A stretch of DNA of 64,000 nucleotides. It comes from Lacihabitans sp. CS3-21. GTDB lineage: Bacteria > Bacteroidota > Bacteroidia > Cytophagales > Spirosomataceae. Every line of letters starts with the position of its first letter. Positions within the stretch are counted from its first letter, which is position 1. The stretch covers positions 118,771 to 182,770 of the forward strand of contig NZ_RJUD01000005.1 of assembly GCF_024343675.1 (NCBI RefSeq). Direction: 5' to 3'. Of this stretch, positions 1-10,139 are shown piece after piece. The notes beneath the pieces are model-generated. The model saw only the letters and a list, made by a program, of their open reading frames with translations, did not search any database and was not told the DNA's origin. The position numbers and the translations under genes are program-made.

Positions 1-1107
1 GTTGATAAAGTTTTTTTGGTGGTTTTTTACATATTCTGAAAACGCCGCACCACCCACTTTTCTGATATAACTGTCGGGGTCGTCTCCATCAGGAAATACC
101 ACAGACTTTACGTTCATATCTTCTTCCAAAATGATGTCGATACCTCGTAATGATGCTTTTATACCAGCCGCATCACCATCATATAGCACCGTAATATTTT
201 CGCTAAATCTTCTGATTAGCCGCACTTGCTCAGGTGTTAGCGAAGTTCCCGACGAAGCCACCACGTTTTCTATTCCTGCTTGGTGAAGCGAAACTACATC
301 CGTATAACCTTCCACCAAATAGCAATTGTCCGCTTGTCTTATAGCATTTTTAGCTTGATAAATGCCGTAAACAATCTGGCTTTTATGGTAAATTTCAGTT
401 TCAGGTGAGTTAATATATTTAGGTGCTTTCGGATCAGTTTTGAGAATTCTAGCTCCAAAAGCAATTGGTTTACCAGCTACGTTGTGTATTGGAAATATTA
501 CTCGACCGCGAAACCTGTCTATTTTGACATCGCCTTCTTTTATACTTATTAATCCCGCTTTTTCAAGAATATCACTACTAAAACCGGCTTTTTCTGCCTT
601 TTTGAAAAATTCATTACGAGAATCTAAAGCGTATCCCAGATTGAATTTTTCAATAGCATTCTTTGAAAAACCCCTTTCTATAAAATACGATTGCCCCACA
701 CTTTGGCCTTCCTCAGTTTTGGCCATGGTTTCGGCAAAATAGTTTTGGGCATACTCCAACACTATAAAAAGACTCTCTTTTTCGTTTTGATGGATGAGGT
801 CTTGGTCAGTAAATTCCCGCTCTTTTACCTCAATATTGTATTTTTTTGCCAACCAACGTAAGGCATCAGGGTAGGAGAGGCCCTCCAAGTCCATTACAAA
901 TCTCAGAGCATCTCCGCCTTTGCCACAGCCAAAGCACTTGTAGATACCTTTGGAAGGTGAGACGTTAAAAGATGGGGTTTTTTCGTTGTGAAATGGACAA
1001 CAAGCAATCATGCTAGCCCCTCTTTTTTTGAGGCTTACAAATTCGCCCACTACTTCCACAATGTCGGCGGCTTGGATGATTTGCTGAACAGTATCCTGAG
1101 GTATCAT
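1..1107 (-). CDS. dnaG: DNA primase DnaG, C-terminal part beyond window
   Basis: This gene makes RNA primers for the replisome. The N-terminal CHC2 zinc ribbon is visible (Cys37, His40, Cys58, Cys61, with the CPFHNEKTPSF signature). It is followed by the RNA-polymerase basic subdomain and the TOPRIM fold (VEGYTDVVSL, then LYDGDAAG). About 369 residues are present; family members are usually 600-650, so the rest of TOPRIM and the helicase-interacting C-terminus lie before base 1. The start ATG gives MIPQDTVQQI, a normal Bacteroidetes DnaG start. It is transcribed away from parAB. Confidence 0.97.
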   Translation of the reverse strand, partial: MIPQDTVQQIIQAADIVEVVGEFVSLKKRGASMIACCPFHNEKTPSFNVSPSKGIYKCFGCGKGGDALRFVMDLEGLSYPDALRWLAKKYNIEVKEREFTDQDLIHQNEKESLFIVLEYAQNYFAETMAKTEEGQSVGQSYFIERGFSKNAIEKFNLGYALDSRNEFFKKAEKAGFSSDILEKAGLISIKEGDVKIDRFRGRVIFPIHNVAGKPIAFGARILKTDPKAPKYINSPETEIYHKSQIVYGIYQAKNAIRQADNCYLVEGYTDVVSLHQAGIENVVASSGTSLTPEQVRLIRRFSENITVLYDGDAAGIKASLRGIDIILEEDMNVKSVVFPDGDDPDSYIRKVGGAAFSEYVKNHQKNFIN

Positions 1108-1341
1108 ACTGTAAAATTATCTTTATTTTTCTTTCCAAAAAACTTTAAACCTAGATTAAACATATTATTTGGTAAGAAAAGACTGAACAAGTGAAACCCA
1201 ATTTAAACCATAAACTGACCAAAGGCATTTTTTATATTTTGGTTTTTGTCAACTTTTGCAAAAAAAATAGCCCTTTTGGTTAAAATTAATTGTAATCAAA
1301 TAGATCCTTAAATTCTTTATTATACTAAATATTTCAATCTT

Positions 1342-1758
1342 ATGAATTTCAAAATGGTTTTGGTTGCGAATAGAGTAGCTCTTTTTGTCGTATATTTTTG
1401 GTTTGGTTTATTAAAAGTCATTGGTCTTTCTCCTGCCACTGGCTTGGTAACGGACTTGGCTCATGCGACTTTGCCATTTGTTGAGGCCGATAAATTTATT
1501 GTTCTATTTGGTATTTTTGAATGTTTGGTTGGGCTTATGTGGCTTTGGCCAAAATTAGCCAGAATGGCTTTTTGGTTTACGATCTTTCATTTAATTACCA
1601 CTTTTTTGCCAACTATCTTTCTTCCAGATGCAGCGTGGAGTCAGTTTTTTACTCCAAGTTTGGTTGGGCAGTACATTATCAAAAATCTAGTAATATTAGC
1701 TTCAATATTTACATTGTATTTTGCTTCGGATCAATCGCATTTTAATTCAAGGATTTGA
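1342..1758 (+). CDS. DoxX-like four-helix membrane protein
   Basis: This is a 138-residue protein with four hydrophobic segments (about residues 7-27, 52-72, 76-96 and 110-130) and short loops, the size and layout of the DoxX-like inner-membrane family. The N-terminal helix contains the WFGLLKVIG stretch typical of DoxX-like proteins. Family members have been linked to redox and sulfur metabolism, but nothing here fixes a substrate. It stands alone between divergent dnaG and parA. The family call is by resemblance, and the function is unknown. Confidence 0.6.
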   Translation: MNFKMVLVANRVALFVVYFWFGLLKVIGLSPATGLVTDLAHATLPFVEADKFIVLFGIFECLVGLMWLWPKLARMAFWFTIFHLITTFLPTIFLPDAAWSQFFTPSLVGQYIIKNLVILASIFTLYFASDQSHFNSRI

Positions 1759-1870
1759 TTTATAATTAATTGCATGATTTTGGTCTTGTATTGTGTTAAA
1801 AAACTTTTCCACAATACGCTTACTTATCTACATATTCAAATGCTGTCAGTGTAGTTTTTTTAAAATTAAC

Positions 1871-1878
1871 TATCTTTG
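1871..1878 (+). promoter_or_regulatory. Bacteroidetes-type -7 element upstream of parA
   Basis: TATCTTTG matches the TAnnTTTG -7 consensus of the Bacteroidetes primary sigma factor. It lies 24 bases before the parA ATG, which implies a very short leader. No clear -33 TTG is seen at the expected distance, so the call is tentative. Confidence 0.5.
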
Positions 1879-1902
1879 CACTTCTTTAACAGCAGACAAA
1901 AT

Positions 1903-2736
1903 ATGGGGAAAATAATCTCGATAGTAAATCAGAAGGGTGGCGTTGGTAAAACTACCACGGCCATCAATCTTTCGGCGAGTTTGGCGGTATTAGATTATAA
2001 AGTTTTGATTGTAGATACAGATCCGCAAGCCAACGCAGGCTCAGGAATAGGTATTGACAGTAAAGACCAAAAAAATAATATTTATTCAGCCTTGGTGGGT
2101 CATTCCAAAATCAAAGACTGTATAATCGAAACTCAGATTCCCAATTTACATTTAATTTCGAGCCATATAGATTTGGCAGGTTTTGAGTTAGAAATTGTCA
2201 ATCAAGTGGCCCGAGAGTATATTTTGAAAGAAATAATTCAAGATATAAAAGAAGACTACGATTTTATCTTGATTGATTGCTCACCTTCGCTTGGTCTTAT
2301 GGTAATCAATTCTATTGTGGCTTCTGACTCGGTGTTGATACCCGTTCAATGTGAATATTTTGCTCTGGAAGGTATTGCCAAACTTCAAAACACGATAGAT
2401 ATTATCAAAAAAAGGTTGAATCCAAGTTTGGTAATGGAAGGCTATGTGTTGACGATGTACGACGGCCGTACCAATTTGTCGAAGATGGTGGTGGACGATG
2501 TAAGGAAATATTTTGATAAGGTGTGTTTTGAAACCATCGTACCTCGAAATGTTAAACTTGCTGAAGCTCCAAGTTATGGTGTACCTGCTTTGTTAATGTT
2601 TTCGGGCGACAAAGACGGTGAGTTTGATATTAAGTTTTTGGAGAATAAGGGAGCTATTAGCTACATAGATTTGGCCAAGGAATTGTTGAAACGTAATAAT
2701 TTACCAGAGATAAAAGTAGTTGATGGAACAAAATAG
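1903..2736 (+). CDS. parA: ParA chromosome-partitioning ATPase
   Basis: This is a Walker-type ATPase that works with ParB in chromosome segregation. The deviant Walker A (KGGVGKTT, residues 11-18) follows MGKIISIVNQ, and Walker A' and B motifs are seen at DTDPQAN and LIDCSPSLG. The start was set at this ATG, not an in-frame ATG 27 bases earlier, because it places the Walker motif normally and leaves the -7 element upstream. A stretch near residues 228-250 (MFSGDKDGEFDIKF) inserts roughly nine residues just before the usual KGAISY helix. The stop overlaps the parB start by 14 bases, which suggests translational coupling. Confidence 0.95.
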   Translation: MGKIISIVNQKGGVGKTTTAINLSASLAVLDYKVLIVDTDPQANAGSGIGIDSKDQKNNIYSALVGHSKIKDCIIETQIPNLHLISSHIDLAGFELEIVNQVAREYILKEIIQDIKEDYDFILIDCSPSLGLMVINSIVASDSVLIPVQCEYFALEGIAKLQNTIDIIKKRLNPSLVMEGYVLTMYDGRTNLSKMVVDDVRKYFDKVCFETIVPRNVKLAEAPSYGVPALLMFSGDKDGEFDIKFLENKGAISYIDLAKELLKRNNLPEIKVVDGTK

Positions 2737-3586
2737 GAATAAAGGCTTAAACTCTCTGCTGTCAGATTCTGACTTAGTGGTTCAGCGAAAAGTGGCGGCA
2801 TTTAGAGGAGTTAGCGAGGTAGAAATAGATAAATTAGAGGTTGGTTCACAGCAGCCAAGAAGCCATTTTGATTCAAAATCAATTGAAGAATTGGCCGATT
2901 CTATCCGTGTTCATGGACTTATTCAACCCATCACAGTTCGTGAAAAAGAAGGAGGTAAGTTTGAAATCATTTCTGGAGAAAGGAGGTTCAGGGCAGCTAA
3001 ATTGGCTGGACTTGAAAAAATGCCTGCATTCATAAGAGACGTGGACGACCATCGATCCATTGAAATGGCTTTGATTGAGAATATTCAAAGAGAAAATCTA
3101 AATCCAATTGAAATAGCCTTGTCTTACCAAAGAATGGTTACCGAATGTCAGGTAAGTCAGGAAGAATTGGGTAAAAGGGTAGGAAAAAGCCGGTCTGCTG
3201 TTACCAACTATTTGAGATTGCTCAATCTCCCAACTGAGGTACAATCGGGACTTATATTAGGTGTAGTTTCTATGGGACAGGCTAGGCCATTGATTCCGAT
3301 TCAAGACACCAATTTGCAAATAGATATTTATCAAAGAATATTAGAAAGCGACCTAAGTGCCAGAGAAATAGAGGCTTTAGTTAAAAAAGGCAATGCTTTT
3401 GAGGCAGGAGCAAATGAGCTCGATTTGCATAAAGAAGACATGCGAATTGAAGAAATAACACTTAAAGGAAAAACTTTGGTTCCTATAAAAATTCAAATTC
3501 AGGATATGAACAAAGGCAACATTGCAATCAAGTTTTCAAATGCTGAGGAATTGGCAGATATATTAGTAAAGTTGGAGGTGGGTTGA
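2723..3586 (+). CDS. parB: ParB/Spo0J centromere-binding protein
   Basis: This is the partner of ParA that binds parS and acts as a CTP-dependent clamp. The ParB N-terminal domain carries the GERRFRAAKLAGL signature and the ENIQRENLNPIE box. An HTH follows (SQEELGKRVGKSRSAVTNYLRLLNLP), and a C-terminal dimerisation region of about 60 residues ends the protein. At 287 residues it has the normal length. The ATG inside the end of parA was preferred to a TTG one codon upstream. No parS-like palindrome was recognised in the window. Confidence 0.94.
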   Translation: MEQNRNKGLNSLLSDSDLVVQRKVAAFRGVSEVEIDKLEVGSQQPRSHFDSKSIEELADSIRVHGLIQPITVREKEGGKFEIISGERRFRAAKLAGLEKMPAFIRDVDDHRSIEMALIENIQRENLNPIEIALSYQRMVTECQVSQEELGKRVGKSRSAVTNYLRLLNLPTEVQSGLILGVVSMGQARPLIPIQDTNLQIDIYQRILESDLSAREIEALVKKGNAFEAGANELDLHKEDMRIEEITLKGKTLVPIKIQIQDMNKGNIAIKFSNAEELADILVKLEVG

Positions 3587-3705
3587 TTTTGGTTTTCTGA
3601 ATAGCTCGATTTTTTTCTTCGTAATTTTTTCAGTATTTCGCTTTCTCTGGGCTAAAGTTAACTAGCTCACTTGTTCGTTATTGAACAAACATTTACCTCC
3701 ATTTT

Positions 3706-3740
3706 TTTGACAAATATTCCAACAATTTTCACTATATTTG
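3706..3740 (+). promoter_or_regulatory. Likely gyrB promoter
   Basis: TTTG (-33-like) and TATATTTG (a perfect TAnnTTTG -7) are separated by 23 bases, slightly longer than the usual spacing. The predicted start leaves an untranslated leader of about 70 bases before gyrB. Confidence 0.5.
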
Positions 3741-3761
3741 TGGGTTAATATTCTACAATAA

Positions 3762-5777
<2,016 letters not shown>

Positions 5778-5799
5778 TTTAAAGTGTATAAATATAAGT

Positions 5800-5830
5800 G
5801 GCGAGCTGTTAGCAGTTCGCCATTTTTTTT
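5800..5830 (+). terminator. Rho-independent terminator of gyrB
   Basis: GGCGAGCTG and CAGTTCGCC form a nine-pair stem with one G-T wobble and a TTA loop. A run of eight T follows at once, 22 bases after the gyrB stop. Confidence 0.85.
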
Positions 5831-5959
5831 GCCCGATTTCTGATTTGTTTATTTCAGTATACATGTAAATATTGCTAAGTGGATTAATTTACACAAAAAC
5901 TATAATTGTATTTTTTAAATAATAAATAGGTGTTTTTTTTTATAAATAAGCCCTTTTAT

Positions 5960-5967
5960 TATATTTG
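5960..5967 (+). promoter_or_regulatory. -7 element for the acyl-CoA ligase gene
   Basis: TATATTTG is a perfect TAnnTTTG match, 49 bases before the chosen ATG. It lies downstream of an earlier in-frame ATG, which argues that the shorter start is the real one. Confidence 0.5.
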
Positions 5968-6016
5968 TAAAACACTTAATCATTCATTAATAACAACCTT
6001 AAAAACCAAATCAGAT

Positions 6017-7708
6017 ATGTCTGTTAAAGAAAATGATTTTACTTGGGTAAGTAAGTACCCTAGTGGTATATCAGCAGAACTTAATCCCGACGCCTACCCA
6101 TCTCTTGTAGAGCTTATGGAGGAGGGCTTCAAAAAGTTTAGTGCTCATCCAGCCTATACTTTTATGGACAAAACCCTGACCTATGCTCAGGTAGATAAAA
6201 TGTCAAGAGATTTTGCAGCTTATTTGCAGGGTTTAGGCCTCCAAAAAGGTGACAAGATAGCCATTCAAATGCCCAATTGTTCGCAATATCCAATTGCTCT
6301 TTATGGTTCTTTGAGGGCAGGTTTGGTGGTGGTAAATACCAATCCGCTTTATACGCCAAGAGAAATGAAACATCAATTTACCGACTCTGGAGCAAAGGCT
6401 ATTGTGATGGTGGCCAATTTCGCATTTAATCTTGAAAAAGTCATAGAGGAGACACAAATTAAGCATGTGATAATTACAGAGTTAGGCGATTTGTTAGGTT
6501 TTCCAAAAAAACAAATCGTAAATTTTGTGGTGAAAAGCGTTAAAAAAATGGTGCCGGAATACTCGATTTCAGGTATTGTGAAGTTTGGAGCTGCTCTTTC
6601 AATGGGAGAATCTGCCAGCTACACTAGGCCAAGTTTAGCCGGAAGTGATACCGCATTTATTCAATACACAGGTGGAACCACAGGTGTTTCTAAAGGTGCA
6701 GTTTTGAGTCACCGCAATATGGTGGCCAATACCGAAGGAATTTCCGCTTGGTTTGGTCCTATGATGGATTTTACTGGCCCTCGAACCATACTTGGAGCTT
6801 TGCCATTTTATCATATTTTTGCATTAACTGTTAATGCTTTCTCTACTTTTAAGTTGGGCTTTCACAATTTGATGATTCCTAATCCAAGAGATCAAAAAGC
6901 ATTGTTGAAAGACCTTAAAAAACATAAATTATTTGTTTTTCCAGGCTTAAATACGCTTTTTAATTCACTATTGAACAATCCTGAGTTTTTGGCCTTGGAT
7001 TTTTCAAACTTAAAAATTACCATTTCTGGGGGCATGGCTCTGCAAAAAACAGTGGCTGAGGCTTGGGAAAAAGCAACTGGTTGCAGAGTAACAGAAGGTT
7101 ATGGACTTTCAGAAACTGCTCCTGTACTTTCCTGTAATCCGGTGGATGGCACGCAACAAATTGGTACTATTGGTTTGCCATTTCCTTCTACAGAAATGAG
7201 AATCTTGAAAGAAGATGGTAGCTGGGGAGAAGTAGGCGAAGTAGGTGAGATTTGTGCATTTGGACCTCAAGTAATGTCTGGATATTATTTAAGAGCAGAA
7301 GAAACCGCGAATGTTTTTATTAATGATGAAAAAGGAAGGCAGTTCTTTAAAACGGGGGATATTGGTTTAATGCAGTCAGACGGTTTCTTTAAAATTGTGG
7401 ATAGAAAAAAGGATATGATTTTGGTGTCAGGATTTAATGTTTTTCCAAATGAAATAGAAGAAGTAGTTTCGCAGTGTCCTGGTGTATTGGAAGTAGCTTG
7501 TATAGGTGTTCCAGATGACAAATCGAGTGAGGCAGTTAAGATATTTGTGGTAAAAAAAGACCAAAGTCTAACAGAAGAAGCTGTGAGGGATTTTTGTAAA
7601 GAAAACCTGACTGGCTATAAATGTCCAAAACACATTGAGTTTAGAGCAGATTTGCCGAAAACCAATGTAGGTAAAATATTACGTAGGGAGCTTAGAGATA
7701 CTAAATAG
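6017..7708 (+). CDS. fadD: Long-chain fatty acid-CoA ligase
   Basis: This enzyme activates fatty acids to acyl-CoA through an acyl-adenylate. ANL-superfamily motifs are all present: the P-loop YTGGTTGVSKGAVLSH (near residue 217), GYGLSETAPV, the TGDIG aspartate motif, DRKKDMILVSGFNVFP and the catalytic lysine in KTNVGKILRRELR. The chosen start gives MSVKENDFTWVSKYP and 563 residues, usual for FadD; an upstream in-frame ATG would add 29 residues, but a promoter motif lies inside that stretch. A terminator follows directly. Confidence 0.92.
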   Translation: MSVKENDFTWVSKYPSGISAELNPDAYPSLVELMEEGFKKFSAHPAYTFMDKTLTYAQVDKMSRDFAAYLQGLGLQKGDKIAIQMPNCSQYPIALYGSLRAGLVVVNTNPLYTPREMKHQFTDSGAKAIVMVANFAFNLEKVIEETQIKHVIITELGDLLGFPKKQIVNFVVKSVKKMVPEYSISGIVKFGAALSMGESASYTRPSLAGSDTAFIQYTGGTTGVSKGAVLSHRNMVANTEGISAWFGPMMDFTGPRTILGALPFYHIFALTVNAFSTFKLGFHNLMIPNPRDQKALLKDLKKHKLFVFPGLNTLFNSLLNNPEFLALDFSNLKITISGGMALQKTVAEAWEKATGCRVTEGYGLSETAPVLSCNPVDGTQQIGTIGLPFPSTEMRILKEDGSWGEVGEVGEICAFGPQVMSGYYLRAEETANVFINDEKGRQFFKTGDIGLMQSDGFFKIVDRKKDMILVSGFNVFPNEIEEVVSQCPGVLEVACIGVPDDKSSEAVKIFVVKKDQSLTEEAVRDFCKENLTGYKCPKHIEFRADLPKTNVGKILRRELRDTK

Positions 7709-7735
7709 AACCTAAAAAATATTTATGGTGTTTTA

Positions 7736-7762
7736 AAAACAGGCCGAGAGCCTGTTTTTTTT
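7736..7762 (+). terminator. Terminator abutting the yidD start
   Basis: AAAACAGGC and GCCTGTTTT pair around a CGAGA loop, and the T-run ends exactly at the yidD ATG. It should end the acyl-CoA ligase transcript. Read-through would place a hairpin where a ribosome binds for yidD. Confidence 0.8.
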
Positions 7763-8008
7763 ATGAAATTAATTAATAAGATTTTCGGAGGATTTCTGAT
7801 TTTAATAGTAAAGATTTACCAGCTTGGCATCTCGCCTTATTTTCCTGATTCCTGCCGCTACCAACCCACTTGTTCTCAATACATGATAGACAGTATTAAA
7901 GAATGGGGGATTTTTAAAGGTACATGGTTGGGTATGAAAAGAATAGCCAAATGTAACCCTTGGGGTGGCCATGGTTGGGATCCTGTAAAAAGAAAACACG
8001 AACATTGA
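7763..8008 (+). CDS. yidD: Membrane protein insertion efficiency factor YidD
   Basis: This is an 81-residue YidD family protein (DUF37), a membrane-associated helper of YidC-dependent insertion. The signature is clear: an N-terminal hydrophobic/amphipathic helix, YQLGISPYFPDSCRYQPTCS, and NPWGGHGWDPV near the C-terminus. The ATG directly follows a terminator T-run, so no ribosome-binding site is visible. The stop codon touches the stop codon of the convergent TauE-like gene with no base between them. Confidence 0.93.
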   Translation: MKLINKIFGGFLILIVKIYQLGISPYFPDSCRYQPTCSQYMIDSIKEWGIFKGTWLGMKRIAKCNPWGGHGWDPVKRKHEH

Positions 8009-8971
8009 TTAAGTTCGGGGGTTTTTGGACAAGAATAAGAAGAGTACTAAACCACTGATCAGCGTAATGCCGCAAACCATCGACTGAAAAAAATTCGGTT
8101 TGATTACCCACATGGCTCCTACAAACTGAACTAAAAGAATGATATTCAGAAAGTTAGCTATGGCGGTTCTTGGAAGTTTGGAAACAACAAAAGACCCAAG
8201 TGGGGCAAATATAACAACAAACGGAATACATGCTATCCACATTTCGAATGCCTCAGGCTGAAAATCGTTTACTACGCCAGCATGAATAAAAAAGCCCAGA
8301 ATGGTTTCAATACTCATGATGATAATGGAGGAAGGAACTGCCACTTTTTCGTTTATTCCATAATAGATGGTCATTAAACAGAAGGTGAAAATATTGATGC
8401 CCGTTCCAAAAATGGATGAGATTACGCCGCCTATTAATCCAAAAACCAGTAATCTAGACATATCGGATTTCTGGAAATTTTCTATCAAATCATGCACCAC
8501 CCTCGTAGGCTTAGAATTTTCACGCCAGAGAACAATGCCAAAACTTAGCCACAGGGATACAAAAAATAACTTGGCCATCGGAGGTGAAATTAGCGGAACA
8601 ACATAATAAGTACCAAGAATAAGACCGGCGATGCCACCAATGGTTACATATTTTATGTAGTTCCAATCTACTTTGAGTCTTAAACCAAGTATGAGAAGTG
8701 AAGCCGCAGTCATTCCGATGCTCTGTATTGCAAATGCAAAGTTTCTGGCACCCGCGGGTTGAATGTCCAGCAATAGCGTAAATACTGGATAGGCCACAGC
8801 AGCACTACCTTCGGGGCTGGAGCCTGCAATAAATGAACCGAATATCATGGTTATTACTGCCCAAAGATGTTTCTCAATATAATAGTATAAATCATTCTGA
8901 GTTACATAAATCAGCCACGATGTAATAACTAAGAGAAAAAAAGCAATGTATAATTTAGGTAGTTTTTTCAA
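8009..8971 (-). CDS. TauE/SafE-family permease
   Basis: This is a multipass inner-membrane protein of about 320 residues with eight or nine hydrophobic segments. Two related halves carry the small-residue-rich signatures of the TauE/SafE (UPF0721) anion exporters: FIAGSSPEGSAAVAYPVFTLLL in the first half and GGVISSIFGTGINIFTFCL in the second. The usual substrates of the family are sulfite and sulfoacetate, but none is shown here. The start given is a TTG; the frame stays open upstream with protein-like residues (DLKYLKKLP) but has no ATG, so the true N-terminus is uncertain. Confidence 0.82.
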   Translation of the reverse strand: MKKLPKLYIAFFLLVITSWLIYVTQNDLYYYIEKHLWAVITMIFGSFIAGSSPEGSAAVAYPVFTLLLDIQPAGARNFAFAIQSIGMTAASLLILGLRLKVDWNYIKYVTIGGIAGLILGTYYVVPLISPPMAKLFFVSLWLSFGIVLWRENSKPTRVVHDLIENFQKSDMSRLLVFGLIGGVISSIFGTGINIFTFCLMTIYYGINEKVAVPSSIIIMSIETILGFFIHAGVVNDFQPEAFEMWIACIPFVVIFAPLGSFVVSKLPRTAIANFLNIILLVQFVGAMWVIKPNFFQSMVCGITLISGLVLFLFLSKNPRT

Positions 8972-9112
8972 ATACTTTAGGTCTATAGATATTTTTGGAC
9001 TTCCAAATATAAATGGGAATACAGAATTTTGGAAATATATATCGGAAATATATTATTTTCGTAAAATTTATAAATTAAAACGACCGATTTCTAGAAACTC
9101 AAACAATTCTTT

Positions 9113-9520
9113 ATGGCAAAATCAAATGATTTAATAGAAAATGTTGCAGACCAAGTTTCGGATATGACTAAACGTTTGACAGAAGTGACCTCACACATGT
9201 CAAGTATGGTTGAAAATTACGATTTTCTGTTGCAAAATCAAACACAAGTAGCTGATAATCATGACTTAGTAGTTGCAAATCAAAATACCATAATTCAGAA
9301 TTTAGGAATAATTATTCACAACCAAACGGCCATAATTCATAACCAGTCTAAAATCGTTAAAAATCAGGCTTATCTCAAAACTTTTCTTTTTGCACAAGTT
9401 GAAATTCTTACCTTGTTAACCCAGAAGCCGAAGGAGGAGATTTCTAAAGAAATAAATACCTACTTCGAAAATGCCCAAATTGAGATTTCTAAGGGCTTTG
9501 AAAATCCCATTGGTGAATGA
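9113..9520 (+). CDS. Small protein with eight Asn-layer coiled-coil heptads
   Basis: I do not recognise a named family. The 135 residues have no signal peptide. From about residue 32 to 90 there are strict heptads in which Asn falls at 35, 42, 49, 56, 63, 70, 77 and 84. Each is preceded three residues earlier by Ile, Val or Leu, as in IIQN, IIHN and IVKN. This is the (I/V)xxN pattern known from trimeric coiled coils that hold anions in the core (N at position d). A hydrophobic stretch (FLFAQVEILTLL) and an acidic tail follow. It is convergent with the XRE regulator gene, four bases apart. Confidence 0.7.
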   Translation: MAKSNDLIENVADQVSDMTKRLTEVTSHMSSMVENYDFLLQNQTQVADNHDLVVANQNTIIQNLGIIIHNQTAIIHNQSKIVKNQAYLKTFLFAQVEILTLLTQKPKEEISKEINTYFENAQIEISKGFENPIGE

Positions 9521-9524
9521 AATT

Positions 9525-10001
9525 CTATTTCTGAATAAGTGTTATTTTTTCTTGCAGCAAAATAATCTGACTTTTAAGAAGTTCTATTTCTGAGAGTTTG
9601 CTTGCTTTTAGTTGTTCTTGTAATCGCATTTGTAAAGTCAAAGATTCTGCCTTTTGTTTTTGCAATCTCAACTCCAACATCAATTCATTTTTTTGTTTTT
9701 CCAAAACCTCGGCATATTCTTTTGCCTCTAGAATTTGTTTAGGATGCGATTCTTTGTTTGCAAGGATTAGTTCGTTTTTCTCATTTTTTTCCAATATCTC
9801 GGAAAATTCTAAAATATCGATACTTGTTTTAAAATAGTCGGCAATCTTTCTGCATACAATCAGCGATGGGGAGAACTTCTCGTTTTCATAGTCTGAAATG
9901 GCACTTTTACTCACATTTATTGCATCTGCGAGGTCTTCCAGTGTGATTTTGTGATATTTACGCAAGTTTTTTAAATTCTCTGCAAAGTAACTTTTTATCA
10001 T
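9525..10001 (-). CDS. XRE-family regulator with C-terminal coiled coil
   Basis: This is a likely DNA-binding transcription regulator. Residues 5-60 form a helix-turn-helix of the Cro/C1 type (LEDLADAINVSKSAISDYENEKFSPS), followed by KIADYFKTSIDIL. Residues 90-158 are Lys/Glu/Gln/Leu-rich with heptad character and probably form a coiled coil for oligomerisation. The internal ATG (MIKSYFAENLKNLR) was chosen over one 63 bases upstream because XRE proteins start close to the HTH. Targets are unknown; the convergent Asn-layer protein and the downstream-facing accessory block are candidates by position only. Confidence 0.82.
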   Translation of the reverse strand: MIKSYFAENLKNLRKYHKITLEDLADAINVSKSAISDYENEKFSPSLIVCRKIADYFKTSIDILEFSEILEKNEKNELILANKESHPKQILEAKEYAEVLEKQKNELMLELRLQKQKAESLTLQMRLQEQLKASKLSEIELLKSQIILLQEKITLIQK

Positions 10002-10139
10002 TCTGTAAATTTTCTTTATTCCAAAATATTGGATTTTATTTTTTACCTTTTTAATATTGTGCAAGCTAATTCATGTAAAAATACTCGTTTTTGTGTATTT
10101 GATTACAGAATTCTGGAAATTTATAAAACCTATTAATTT

